A DNA stretch of 64,000 nucleotides, taken from NCBI GenBank assembly GCA_023935145.1, contig CM043703.1:25381727-25445726 (forward strand). Direction: 5' to 3'. The DNA is from Bretschneidera sinensis (lineage: Eukaryota; Streptophyta; Magnoliopsida; Brassicales; Akaniaceae). This document shows, in pieces, positions 1-11,430 of the stretch; position 1 is the stretch's first letter; the number at the start of each line of letters is the position of its first letter. A program made the translations under genes and the position numbers. The notes under the pieces were generated by a model. The model did not search any database and was not told the DNA's origin. It worked only from the letters and a program-made list of their open reading frames with translations.

Positions 1-951
1 AGACCTGGAATATGGATAACCAATTTATTGGGAATTCTACCATCTTGAAAAACGTATTAAATGAAACTTGTCCATTCGAAACTCTTGTCAATAATGGTTT
101 AGGTGAAGTCGAGTCCTTAGCACGTTAGTTCATAAGAGTCTTCATTCCAAAGTTTGCAAATCTTCCGTTATTTACTATTGTCATATGTTTTTCCCTTTAG
201 TTAATTGTTAGTAAATTTTTCTCCTAAAATTATTTATTTGCTCAAATAACAATAAGAGTTGAGTCATAATTTCTATAGTAATTGTTTAGTCTTTGTTGGG
301 AACGATATTTACTCATCATTTTATTACTTGAACGATTAGTGCACTTGCTAGTGTCAATTTCATCGCATCACTTATGATGATTGGATATATCTACATATTT
401 GTGTTGCTTTACATTTTTAGACTTTAGCTCTTATATATATGTTACTTTTATGCTATATGGTTGCTTGGGTTAAACTGTTCGTACTCGGCTATATGCTTTA
501 ACTGCTTATACTAGTGTGGAAACTTCTGATTCCTCTCGGGAAGTCTTTCCAATTCTGAATCATGCCTAGTTTTTGCACGCATGTTTTTTTGCCTTATCTT
601 CATGGCTGTGGTGTTTATTTTGCTTATTTTTTGAGTTTACACCCTTTCTTTCTAGTTGTTGTCAAAACGAGAGAGAAAAATCAAAGAAATAGAGAAAATT
701 GAATGTAAACTTAGAATAAAGCATAAATTTAGCGGGAGTTTTGCTCTGAACACATTGAAAAATGTAATATTTTCTTTCATTGCTTGGTCGGGTTGATATA
801 ACTGCATTTAAACTACGCTTGAATGCTTAATAAGTTGGTTTTTATTAGAAAAAATTGACGAGACTCTACTCAAATTTTTTAAAAACCAGCACTTAGTTTT
901 TAAAACTATTTTTTCTCTCCTTAGTTTTGTCATCATCAAAAAATGGGAGAT
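1..951 (+). mobile_element. 3' internal tail of a SIRE/Maximus-like Copia retrotransposon
   Basis: This stretch has no convincing coding frame. It ends in a purine-rich tract at about 938-951 (a run of A then TGGGAGA) directly before TGTTGA at 952, which is how a polypurine tract meets a 3' LTR. The layout of a long noncoding tail, a TCATCATC run, a polypurine tract and an LTR opening TGTTGACCC fits the SIRE/Maximus lineage of Copia elements. The pol genes would lie left of the window. Lineage assignment is by resemblance only. Confidence 0.55.
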
Positions 952-2080
952 TGTTGACCCATATTTGATTTTAATAATAACAAAAAACTATTCTAATTGC
1001 ACTAACAGTTTTATCTAAGTGTTTAAGCAGTAAAAGCATTTAGTACGAAAACAAGATACAAGAACTCAACGCGATTCAAACACCAAAACAATATAGAAGA
1101 TCTAGAATAAGTATTAAGGTAATTGAAACAATTGTAAATCTCTTATGTTCAATTACATAGCTTGATTTGTGACGCAATTTACAAAAGACTTTGACAAAAC
1201 TAAAAATTAAAAAAGTTTTTAAGTCAAAAACTGTTTTTGAAAAGGAAAACTGGGTTGAAAGACAACCCAGTCGACTGGGATATGGGACAGAAAGTTTCCA
1301 GTTGACTGGTGTTGAAGACCCTGTCGACTGGTAACTTCACCCAATCGATTAGTCCTCTGACCAAGTCGACTAGTACTCTCATTTAGCCTGAAAAGTGAAA
1401 AATCTTTACTTGACCCAGTCGACTGGTACAAGGACCCAGTCGACTGGTAATTTGAAAATATAACCGTTAGATAGGCGAGACTTGAGCATTTAATGTATTA
1501 AACCTATCAAGTTAGTGTCAAACGACCATATTGCTTTAAGGCTATATAAATCCACTTCAATGAGCATTTAAAATAAGAAGAGAACATATTCAATTCACAA
1601 GATAGCTCATTAATTCTCAAAAGTTTTGATAAATTTATTGTTGAGCCATTTATCAAGCTTGTTCTTGAAAGAGAGATATTGTTCATATGTAAAATCACTT
1701 ATTATTGTCTCTCTATCATTTACTTTATGGCAAATTTCATTTATTGTAAAGGGAAAGAGTTGGTATAACTCTTAAAGTGTTTAGGATTAAACACTTCATT
1801 ATAGCTTCTATGAGGAAGAGATTAGTTGTAAAGTTTATACAACACCCGCGAAATTGTATAACTAAAGTTTTAGTAGATTACTTCAAGGAGGTTCCTTGAA
1901 GAGAGTGGACGTAGGGTCGGAAAGAATCTGATATTGTCGAGCCACTATAAACAGAGTTTGCATTTTCTCTTTCTTAAAAGCTTTTAATTTCAAGCATATT
2001 ATTTTTTTGTGTGCTTTATGCATTTAACTATTTAAAAACTTGCAAAGTAATTAGCAAAATATTTTAAAACCCAATTTACC
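952..2080 (+). mobile_element. 3' LTR of the SIRE-like Copia element
   Basis: The LTR opens with TGTTGACCC after a polypurine tract. It carries a TATA box (TATATAAA) at 1543-1550, and near 2075 a C-rich stretch followed by TTGGGTTTG, which resembles the end of SIRE-type LTRs. The exact right border is uncertain by some tens of bases, because sequence of a Gypsy protease gene begins by about 2110. No partner LTR is in the window, so no target duplication can be tested. The element seems to have inserted into, or next to, the Gypsy element that follows. Confidence 0.55.
1266..1447. repeat. Array of seven 12-bp palindromes (CCAGTCGACTGG type)
   Basis: Seven copies of a near-perfect palindrome, CCAGTCGACTGG or the variant CCAATCGATTAG, start at about 1267, 1298, 1320, 1341, 1362, 1415 and 1436. 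Most intervals are 21-22 bp, with one of 53 and one of 31. Two copies continue as GGTAC or GGTAA. The array sits upstream of the LTR TATA box at 1543, the place expected of an enhancer. The same motif and spacing recur at 24293-24457 in a different LTR. Confidence 0.85.
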
Positions 2081-2094
2081 CCCTGTTGGGTTTG

Positions 2095-5000
2095 AACCTC
2101 GATTCATAGATTAGTATGGCTGATAGAGAATTTGAAGTTGATTTGTTGTCTTTAGATATGATGTATTTTGATTTAATTCTAGGGATGAATTCGTTATCTG
2201 CATATTATACTTGGGTATATTGTTTTAGGAAAACTATGGTGTTCAAGATACCAGGACAAGATAAGTTTAATTTTCAGGGAGAACGTAAGATAATTGCCAA
2301 CTGGCTTATTTATGCCATGACTGCTAGTAAATGGTAGAAAAAGAGTTATGAGGGGCATTTGGCATATATGGTGGGTTCTAGAAAAGAGATTAGAAAGTTA
2401 GAGAAATCTTAGTAGTGAAAGATTTTTCTGATGTATTCCTTGAGGAGTTGTCTGGTTTACCTCCCAACAGAGAGATTGAGTTTTCTATTGAGGTGATTCC
2501 AGGATCAACACCCATATTTGTAGCACCTTATAGAATGGCTCCAGTTGAGTTGAAAGAATTGAAAATTTAGCTTCCAGAGTTGCTAGATAAACAATTTATT
2601 CAACCTATAGATAGTTGAATAAGATCATCATTTAGAATAAATATCCTTTACCCATGATAGATGATTTATTTGAGCAGTTACAGGGGACTAGAGTTATCAT
2701 CAGTTGAGGATAAAGGAGGGGGATGTGCCTAAGACTGCTTTTAGGACACGTTATGGCCATCAAGAGTTCTTTGTGATACCATTTGGGTTTACTAATGCTC
2801 CTATAGTATTTATGGATCTAATGAATCGGGTGTTTAAACTATTCTTGGATTGATTTGTGATTGTATTTATTGATAATATTCTAGTATTTTCCAACAATGA
2901 AGAGGAGCATATGCAACATTTAGAGATAGTGTTGGAAATTTTAAGGAGAAATAAATTGTATGCAAAGTTATCTAAGTGTGAGTTTTAGTTGAGTGAAATA
3001 TCTTTCTTGGGGCATGTTGTGTCAGGAGATGGTATAGCAGTTGACCCACAGAAAGTAGTGGCAGTGTTGAATTGGGAAAGACCCACTAGTGTGACTGAAA
3101 TTAGAAGCTTTTTGGGGTTGCCTGGTCATTATAGGAGGTTTATCCAGAATTTTTATATGATTGCTGGACCATTGACCAGGAAGAAAGTGAAGTTTATATG
3201 GTCAGAAGAATGTGAGAGGAGTTTCCAGTTGTTGAAAGAGAAATTGACTATTGCTCCGGTGTTAGTGCTTCTTTCTAGTGATGAAGGATTTGTGGTATAT
3301 AGTGATGTGTCACATCAAAGATCGGGATGTGTATTGATGCAACATGGGAGAGTTATAGCTTATGCTTCTAGGTAATTGAAGAACCATGAGATAAATTACC
3401 TGATCTATGATTTAGAATTGGTTGCATCATCTGTATAGAACCACTTATGAAATTTTTACTGATTATAAAATTTTGACACATTTACCTACCCAGAAAGAGT
3501 TGAATTTGAGGCAAAGGACATTGATGGAGTTGATTAGTGATTATGACTGTACAATTCATTATCATCCAAGGAAGGCTAATGTAGTAGCTGATGCATTGAG
3601 CAGAAAGTCTAGAAGGAGATTAGCTACTATTGGGATTCATGATACTAGCTTGATGATAGAATTAAGAAAAATGAGGATTCTGTTGAGATTTAGTGATAGA
3701 GGAGTAGTGATGGCAAATATGGTGGTGCAATCTTTTATTATTGATCATTTATTACATATGCATGGTAGAGAAGATCCAAGAAATATTGAGTGGGAAGCCA
3801 ACTGAGTTCAGAATTAGAGAAAATTGTATGGTAGTATTGGGACATATTGTTTGTGTTCCCAATGATGTTGAGATAAGAAAGGAAATACTAATAGAGGCTC
3901 ATGATTTTATGTATTCTATGCACCTAGGAAATAATAAGATGTACAAGGGATTGAAACAGAATTATTGGTGGTTAGGGATGAAGAAGGATGTAGCTGAGTA
4001 TATTTCTAGATGTTTGATTTTTCAACAAGTGAAATCTGAGAATAAACATCCAGCAGGTTTACTACAGCCTCTTCTAGTACCTAAATAGCCATGAGAGAAT
4101 GTAAGTATAGATTTTGTTTCTGGTTTTCCCCGTACCCAGAGAGGTCATGATGCTGTATGGATTATAGTGGATAGACTTTCTAAGTCTTCGCATTTCCTTC
4201 CTATTAAAACTACCTAGAATCCTGAAAAGTTGACTAAATTGTATATAGTTGAAATTGTGAGATTACATGGAGTATCTTTAAGCATTGTATTAGATAGAGA
4301 TTCTAGATTTACTTCTAGATTTTAGAGGGATTTTTAAGAAGCAATGGGTATGCAATTGCAGTTTAGTACAACTTTTCATCCTCAAACGGATGGGCAGACA
4401 GAGAGAATCATCAGAATACTAGAAGAAATGTTGAGGGCGAGTGTATTGAGTTTCTCAGTGAGCTGGGATGCTTATTTACCTTTGATCGAGTTTGCATACA
4501 ACAATCAATATCAAACTAGTATTAGGATGGCACCATTTGAGGCTTTATATGGTAAAATGTGCATAACTCCAGTATGTTGGGAAGAAGTTGGAGAAAGAAA
4601 GATATTTGGTCTAGAAATGATATATTTGACTACTGAGATGATCAAACTGGTTAGAAAGAACCTTAGAGCAGCACAGAACATACATAAAGGATATACTGAT
4701 AATAAGAGATGACCTCTTGAGTTTCAGGTTGTCGATTGGGTGTTTTTGAAGATATCTACGTGGATAGGTGTATTGAGATTTAAAAAGAAAGGAAAGTTGA
4801 GTCTGAGATTTGTATGGCCATATGAGGTGATTGAAAAAGTTGGACTAGTAGCATACAGATTGGATTTGCCTCCAGAGTTAAAACAATTACACATTATGTT
4901 TCTTGTTTCACTTTTGAGAAAGTGTTTTATCCCATAGTATTTCGAATCAAGCTGTAGAACTTTAGAAAGATTTGACATTTATGCAAGTACTAGTCAGAAT

Positions 5001-5189
5001 TCTAGACAGAAAGGAACAAATCTTGCGTAATAAAGTCATTCCTTTGATTCAAGTATTATGGCAAAATAAATATATTGAAGAAATTACTTGGAAGCATGAG
5101 GCAAGAATGAGGAAAGAATACCCCCCAACTTTTTCATGAGTTAGGTAAGCAAATTTCGGGGACGAAATTTTTATAAGGTGGGTAGAATT
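2095..5189 (+). pseudogene. Decayed Gypsy chromovirus pol (protease to chromodomain)
   Basis: The domains run in Gypsy order on the plus strand. A protease tail (2116-2337) has the FDLILGMNSL motif. Degenerate reverse transcriptase follows (about 2400-2990), then RNase H (about 2989-3600, with [11 protein letters not shown] and VVYSDVSH). Next come the integrase zinc-binding part (about 3890-4080) and integrase core (about 4090-4700, with FHPQTDGQTER). A chromodomain-like C-terminus (about 4960-5140) contains TWKHEARMRKEYP, which marks a chromovirus. At least eight in-frame stops and several frameshifts break it, and many stops sit where family members have Trp or Gln. gag is missing, cut off near 2090 by the SIRE-like LTR. 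It cannot encode a working polyprotein. Confidence 0.9.
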
Positions 5190-5359
5190 TGTAATACCTA
5201 TGTTTTTAAAGTAATGTTAAAGAAGTAAAATGATAGATATTACATGGAATTAAAATAATATAGACATGAAAAGTTTATTATTGAATAAAATAAATTTTTG
5301 AAGAAAAAAAATAGACACCTAGACATTGTCCAGGTGTAATAAGTTGCAATTTCTAAGAA

Positions 5360-5460
5360 AAAAAAAAGGGGGGGGGTGCACAACATCTGGAGTCTAGGGA
5401 AAAAAGAGGGGGGGGGGGGGGGGGTGGACAACATCTGGAGTCCAGGTGTTGTCTCCACTA
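5360..5460. repeat. G-tract pair with flanking hairpin inside Gypsy LTR
   Basis: A run of 9 G (5368-5376) and a run of 17 G (5408-5424) are each followed by a copy of ACAACATCTGGAGTC. The second copy continues into CCAGGTGTTGT, making an 11-bp near-perfect inverted repeat around a 3-base loop. It lies about 200 bp inside the LTR, in the U3 region. Confidence 0.8.
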
Positions 5461-6300
5461 TACATGAATGGTGCATGTAAGCCACCAAAGATAAGGATTT
5501 GTGAAGAAACAGCGGCAGGCGGTGAATTTTATTATAAAAATTGAGTTTTTATTTTGTTTTAATTTTTCTTACCAAATCCTATTTGGTTTTCTTCTTTCTT
5601 CAATTCAAATTACTATTTTTCTTTAATTACCTGGGGACTCAAAGAAATGTTGAAAGATTGAAATTTTGAAGAGATTTATGGAGAATTTTAAAGAGATTTG
5701 AGAGAAGCTTTAAGAAAAACAAAAGGTAATAATATGAATTTTATTTTTGAAATTATGCATACATGAAATACCCAGAATTTGATGTAGAAATTTAAAGGGT
5801 ATGAATTATGGAAGAATTAAATAATAAATTAGAAATTATAATATAAATATTATGTCAGGTGTTGATGATCAACAATTGGGTGAAATATCTTAAAGAAGCA
5901 AGAAAGGCGGTGCTACGTGGTGAGTTAGATTTACTTTTAGTAATCGAGATAAATATAAAATATAAAATGATGATATTTGAATTAATTATTGAACTACAAT
6001 GATTGGATGATATATGAAAGTTGGTTGATTGATATTATATGAATAAGTGATATGTTCAAAATTTATTATATCAGAAGTAATATTAATGAAATAATGAGTT
6101 GATGAAATATATAATGAAAGGATAAATGAAATATATAATGAAAGGATAAATGAAATTCTTGACAAGCTATGATTGATAATTTGATATGATACATGAGGAG
6201 ATAACTTAATGAATATGATAAAAATAATAATTTTGAGAAAGAGCTGGATAGCTAAATTGAATGCTTGAATGTATGACTGTTTTCATATTATTGCTCATAT

Positions 6301-6655
6301 GCATAAAATAAAATACCAGGAAGGCAAGTGATCTGTTTGTTTTCATATTATTGTTCATATGCATGAAATAAAAAAGATCAGGAAAATAGCCGGTCTAAAT
6401 GAAAATAAAAGAACTGGAAAGACAACTGATATAAATGAAATGAAAAGAAATGGGAAGGCAGACAGTTTAAATGAAATGAAAAGAACCGGAAAGGAAGTCG
6501 ATCTAAATGAAAATAAAAGAACCGGGAAGACAGTCGGTCTAGCTGAAAATAAAAGAACCGGGAAGGCAGTCGATCTAGCTGAAAAATAAAAGAACCAGAA
6601 AGATGATCGATCTAACTGAAAATAAAGAAGCAGGAAGGCAGCTAATCTAAGTTGA
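6301..6655 (+). repeat. 36-bp tandem repeat in Gypsy LTR
   Basis: About seven clear copies of a 36-bp unit start near 6395, 6431, 6467, 6503, 6539, 6575 and 6612, with one or two degenerate copies upstream from 6301. The unit reads CTAAATGAAAATAAAAGAAC followed by CGGGAAGGCAGTCGAT. Because 36 is a multiple of three, one frame stays open and would give a Lys-rich 12-residue repeat. The location inside an LTR argues that the open frame is a by-product and not a gene. Confidence 0.85.
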
Positions 6656-7471
6656 AGCGTGTCGACATGTGGGAAGACGTTTCTAAATGATAATATAAAA
6701 TGATCAGATAATTTAACTTCATGCATTGCATTTGTTTTAAATATCGATTATTATTGTTTGAGATGCTAAAATATCATTCTTTATTGTGAATTTATTGATA
6801 GACAAATGAGTCTCACATAGAGACAGATATGATGAGAAAGCAATATAACAATATGATATGACAAAAACTTATTTGATTGATTGATTATATGTTGTGAACC
6901 TTATAACGAGGTAAAAAATTATGTTAAATTGATAATCTCAAGATGATTAAATATATGAGAAGAAAAATTGATATATTTGATGATTAATTTAAGATAAGAT
7001 TGATAACTTGTTGAAATTATAATAGGATGTTATTTTTTATTTATATGAGATAATAAATGAATGATTATGGAAAGATTATTTGAAAGATTGAATGATTATC
7101 TGTGAAGAAATAGATTATTTATATTGGTAAATTAGAAAAGATTGAATTATAATATGTGACTAAAAGTATATAATAAAGTACTTCTAATAAATTTAATTCA
7201 CTAAGCTTGTGAAGCTCACTACTCATTGTTGAAAATTTTCAAGCAGCGAGTAGGGCAGATAGAGTTTAGAGTTGATAGCACAGAAACTACCTTAAGTAAG
7301 TCCCATGGTCAAGTCTTTAGACATTGTAAGAAAGAAGAAAGAAAAGTTTGTAATAAAAATATTTTCATGCATTTTGTTACATGTATATATTGTTTCTGAA
7401 AGGATGAAGATGAGGTATTTTCTTTGAGAAGAGTTAAGGATTGGATGAAATTTTTAATTTCAGTCGAGGTG

Positions 7472-7839
7472 TATATATATATATCATGATGGGATTTCAA
7501 AATGTGACGACACTGTCTCAGGGGTAGCCAACCCGGGATGGGTCATTACACAGCCACCCCAACAATATCCCAATACTTATCGTTAGGCCCAGGAGAAGCG
7601 TTGCTTCCACAGCATCTCATCTGAGCCTAAGAGAGCATTAATCCGACTATATATATATATATATATATATATATCATGATGAGATTTCAAAATGTGACGA
7701 CACTGTTTCAGAGGTAGCCAATCCGGGATGAGTCATTACACAGCCACCCCAACAATATCCCAATACTTATCGTTAGGCCCAGGAGAAGCGTTGCTTCCAC
7801 AGCATCTCATCTGAGCCTAAGAGAGCATTAATCCGACCT
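7472..7839. repeat. Tandem duplication across the Gypsy-LTR/LINE junction
   Basis: About 180 bp (7472-7648) is repeated almost exactly at 7660-7839. Each copy starts in a TA run, contains the last ~70 bp of the Gypsy LTR up to CATTACA, and continues into ~98 bp of LINE sequence ending AATCCGAC. The copies differ mainly by C-to-T or G-to-A changes, for example CCCGGG against TCCGGG. The duplication therefore happened after the Gypsy insertion into the LINE. Confidence 0.9.
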
Positions 7840-8810
7840 ATAATATCCCATTCTGCCTTTAAGGATCCCTTAGAAATAGGCATATGTCTGACAACATTCA
7901 ATCGATCCTAAAGCTCTCCAAGTTCATTTTTAGACTGCCCAAAAGTTCTATCGTGCCAAGCTAATAGTTTCACCCATGTCCTCTCTATTCGTGCACAAAT
8001 ATCATCATTACCAAAATTTTCTATCCAGGATTCTGTAATGATCTTCTTTGTGTGATTGTGCTTTGTCCAAACTTTCTCAAACCGAAATAACCGAGACTTC
8101 CTCCCTCTCTGCCTTTTACTGGACCGGTTAACATCTAACACCATAGGAACATGATCAGAATAACTAGTTGAGGTATGAGATACAAAAAAATTGGTTTTAT
8201 TGCACACCAATCAGAGGTTGCCTTAAAACGATTAAGACGCTCATGGACATGCACATCAGAGTCCCTATTATTGGTCCGTTAAACCAAGGTCCGATATACC
8301 CCAAATCTGTGAACCCACATTGATCCATTACGTCCCGAATATAAGAATCACATCGTACAAACATTCTCTCTTTTTCACTAGAAACCAAAATATCGTTGAA
8401 GTCCCCACCACACACCCAAAGTAAGCAGTTTGGGATTGTAGATGACGTAATAACTCCCAAGATTCCAGTCAACGAAAACTAATCAGCTGACCATAAAACC
8501 CTGTAAACTGTCATCTCCCATATATATCTGTAATTATGACATCAACATGGTGATCTGAATACAAATCAAGCATTACACTACATTCCTATCTCTAGAAAAG
8601 AGTTAAACCATCGCTTCAACCTTTTGCACCCACCACAACACCACTCTCTAAACTACATTTTACGTTTTACATGGTCATCCCACTAACCCAAAGCTTCGTT
8701 TCCATGAGAAAGACCACATCGGGAGTTTCTCGCTTGATGACCTCGCCAAGTGCTGTCAATGCATGAAACTTCCCAAGCCCCAGCATATTCCAGCTTAAAA
8801 TCTTCATCAT
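7551..8810 (-). pseudogene. LINE (L1-type) ORF2, endonuclease part
   Basis: Read on the minus strand from an ATG at 8810, the frame opens MMKILSWNMLGLGKF and soon gives FLMETK. Near 8405 it gives GGDFNDIL, and near 8150 SDHVPMVL. These are the Asn, Glu, Asp-x-Asn and Ser-Asp-His motifs of the apurinic-type endonuclease of plant L1 LINEs. Frameshifts separate these blocks. The sequence reaches the linker before the reverse transcriptase (a WKQR block near 7610) and is then cut by the Gypsy LTR. The reverse transcriptase is absent. ORF1 of the same element lies upstream on the same strand. Confidence 0.85.
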
Positions 8811-10178
8811 GCCTCATGGAACGATCTAGCCTGCTCCGCTTCAAAAGTAACAAATTTGATACCCTCCATTTGTAAAGACTCGCCAGCTTTTTGCCTTTTG
8901 CCACTAGTTCCTATACCCGGCTCTACCTCTAATGGCAGGTCATTACTTTCTCCAACCCCTATTTTTCGTTTGTGAAGTTAACCACCTGTCCTAGGCAAAT
9001 CAACCGTAGTGTCCCTGTTTCGTCTCTTCCACTTTCTCTGTACCCCAACATTCTCATTCTTATTAATTTTCTCAGTGGACTGCACTATCATAACTGGGGT
9101 ATCAACCAAAATTGATTCAAAAAGACCTATAGTCTCTCTCATGGAAACAGTGAAAGACTTCTTACTCACCCTGAACATCTCACCTAAACCAGAAACCACT
9201 GGCACCTCAACTTCCTGATCCGAACCATGGATTGGAGCCTTATCTGTCAATATACTATGATCACGGGATGAATGTACCTGCATAGATTCTTCCTTTTCTT
9301 TATTACTTATTACTACCACTCCAGTATCGTCTCCACCAGTCTTTTTAGCTGGTGTCTCCGATTTCTACAACCCAGCGTTAGCATCTCGCCGTTGTTCCTT
9401 ACCGATGTTCATCCCCTGTCGGCAATGCTCTGACACGACCCTCAGCCACTCTCCATATTGTTTGCAATCCTAGTAGATCCTATAGACCCCTCCGTGGTGA
9501 GCCCACAATACTTATCAATGTGTCCAAGTCTACCACACTCATAGCAGAAGTCTAACAGCCTTTCGTAGTTTAGAGGAATCCACAGCAATGTCTTCTTTCT
9601 CGGTAATAGTACCGGACTCCTCTTTGGAGGGGTTGGATAACATCAATACATACTCGAAGACGGAGATATTTAGCTCATCCCATGCCCAACTCATTTGTCT
9701 CTACTATTTCAACTAACCCTAGCTTTTCTCCAATTAAAAAACCTACTACCAAAGACATGTAACCCAAGGTTAAATCATGGAAACGTACCCAAAAGAGAGC
9801 ATGCGGAAAGCTTAAATCTAAAGAATGGATTACACCATTATAATCCTGTAGAATTAAGAGATTTTTACCAAAATACCATGGCCCAGAATCCACTACCCAA
9901 TCTCAGTCCCTAGTAGTCTTAAACTGAAATAAAAATAGGTTCTCACTAATAACCCTAGCGTCTACACCCTTCACAATGCGCCACACTAGGCGCATGGTAT
10001 TCATCACCGCCTCCCCGTTGAAAGGTTGATCTGTAAGCAACTTCCCTACCAGCCCTATGTCTCTCAACCGAAGGCCCTCCTGCACACCGTTACCTATTAA
10101 CACAATCGTTGTATCCTCCTCTTCAGTTAACCGAAAATACTTCATCTTAGAAAGTAGATTCGCCTCCATCTTAGTCAC
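8811..10178 (-). pseudogene. LINE ORF1 (DUF4283-type with CCHC zinc knuckle)
   Basis: The minus-strand frame starts at an ATG at 10178 and is interrupted by stops near 9900 and 9670. The first ~170 codons resemble the DUF4283 domain found in ORF1 of plant LINEs, including a DSGPWYFGKNLLIL block near 9880. A zinc knuckle, FCYECGRLGHIDKYC, is read at about 9505-9550, fitting C-x2-C-x4-H-x4-C. The stretch 8978-9319 is a polar linker. The product would bind the LINE RNA. ORF2 follows downstream. Confidence 0.82.
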
Positions 10179-10334
10179 TGTGCAAGTAGAGAGCCAAGAT
10201 GTAATGATCTCCCACAGCCAAGGGGAGAGGACTTACAAAACATAAGAGATAACCTCACACAGGCGGCTAGAACCCTAGGAGACCTAGAGAAACCCTAATC
10301 CCCTGGAGAGAGAAAATATCATAACGTACCGTGT

Positions 10335-11430
10335 TGACAAAAGATTAGAACCTTAGATCTCGTTAGCAATCAATATTAGATAAGCCTAACTGTTGTTAGT
10401 TAGTCAAATCCAGATCACTCGATTACTGACAAAAAATTAAAATTGATTAGACCCTATAAGGATGTCCTCTTGGAAGCTCGGTATCGAAATAATCGAACAA
10501 ATATATTTTGGAAAACAAAGGGAGGACTTGTATTTTGATTCGTCGCATTATTGCAATAGCTCGAACCAAAAGCTTGTCCTATATTTGTGTGGTGCGTTTA
10601 CATTTTTCTCTTGATTTGTTAGTAGATTCCAACTGTGGCGATGTATCAAACCTTTTACCCTAAAGATGTGGGTGAGCTACGAATATTGCAATATTTTAAA
10701 CAGTGACAAAAGTGTTGTGAAATAATCATAATATAATGTTTGATAAATTACATATTTAAAATTAGCTGTGGAAATGTTGTAGTTATACGAAATATTTAAA
10801 AGATATATAATAATGGTAATGTTTCTATAGTTGAAAAGATTAATAAAGAACAAGAAAATTTCATTAATTAAAATGATATTTTTGGATGTATTAAATAGTT
10901 ATTAATTTTTTTTTGCGTTTTAAAGCACACTTTATCTATGTCCCTAAAGAGTCAAATTAGTGGTTATGTGTGCTCAAGGTTAAAGTAATATTCTCTCGAG
11001 CTTATTAGCCTCGAGTTGACTTATTTGTCTCGATGTTGTTCCTCAAACTTCTGTTTTTTAAAGTTCTTGTTTTGCGGGCTTCTTAACAGTTAGTCGTCTT
11101 ATATCATTTAATACTTATATCACGCCTCTTCTTTTTTCAGTCGTGTTCTCTCATACTTCTTAGGGCTTTTCCATATGGCCCAATCAGGACATACCACTAC
11201 GTTAAATTATTTTTCGTATAAACAACAAGCTTTATTTTACAATTTTTGTAGCACAAGAGTCGAATTCTCAAATTTGAATACTTTGCATTTGAGAATCGAA
11301 TTTGATGTCAAGTTTTTGGTGAGATTAAATGTCACAATTAAATGAAAATGTGACATTCAATCTCAGCATAAATTTAACTTTTATTTCAATTCTAAAATTG
11401 AAAAAGATCCAAATCCTAGACTCTATGCTT
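10335..11430. repeat. Local segment copy 1 (partial)
   Basis: From about 10340 the sequence (AGAACCTTAGATCTCGTTAG and following) matches 16065-16210 and 25918-26090. From about 10530 to 10900 it matches 26590-26960, and 11320-11420 matches 27880-27990. It is therefore a third, partial copy of the segment that carries XTH in copy 2. No gene is visible in it. Confidence 0.75.

Larger units (their letters stand above)
5190..7550 (+). mobile_element. 3' LTR of the chromovirus Gypsy element
   Basis: The LTR opens TGTAATACC right after a purine-rich tract (AAGGTGGGTAGAA at about 5175-5187) and ends GGTCATTACA at 7550, giving about 2.36 kb. Its TG and CA ends and the preceding chromodomain end fix orientation and start. 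It contains a G-rich hairpin region (5360-5460) and a 36-bp tandem repeat (6301-6655). LINE sequence follows at once at 7551, so the element inserted into a LINE. The 5' LTR is not in the window. Confidence 0.75.
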
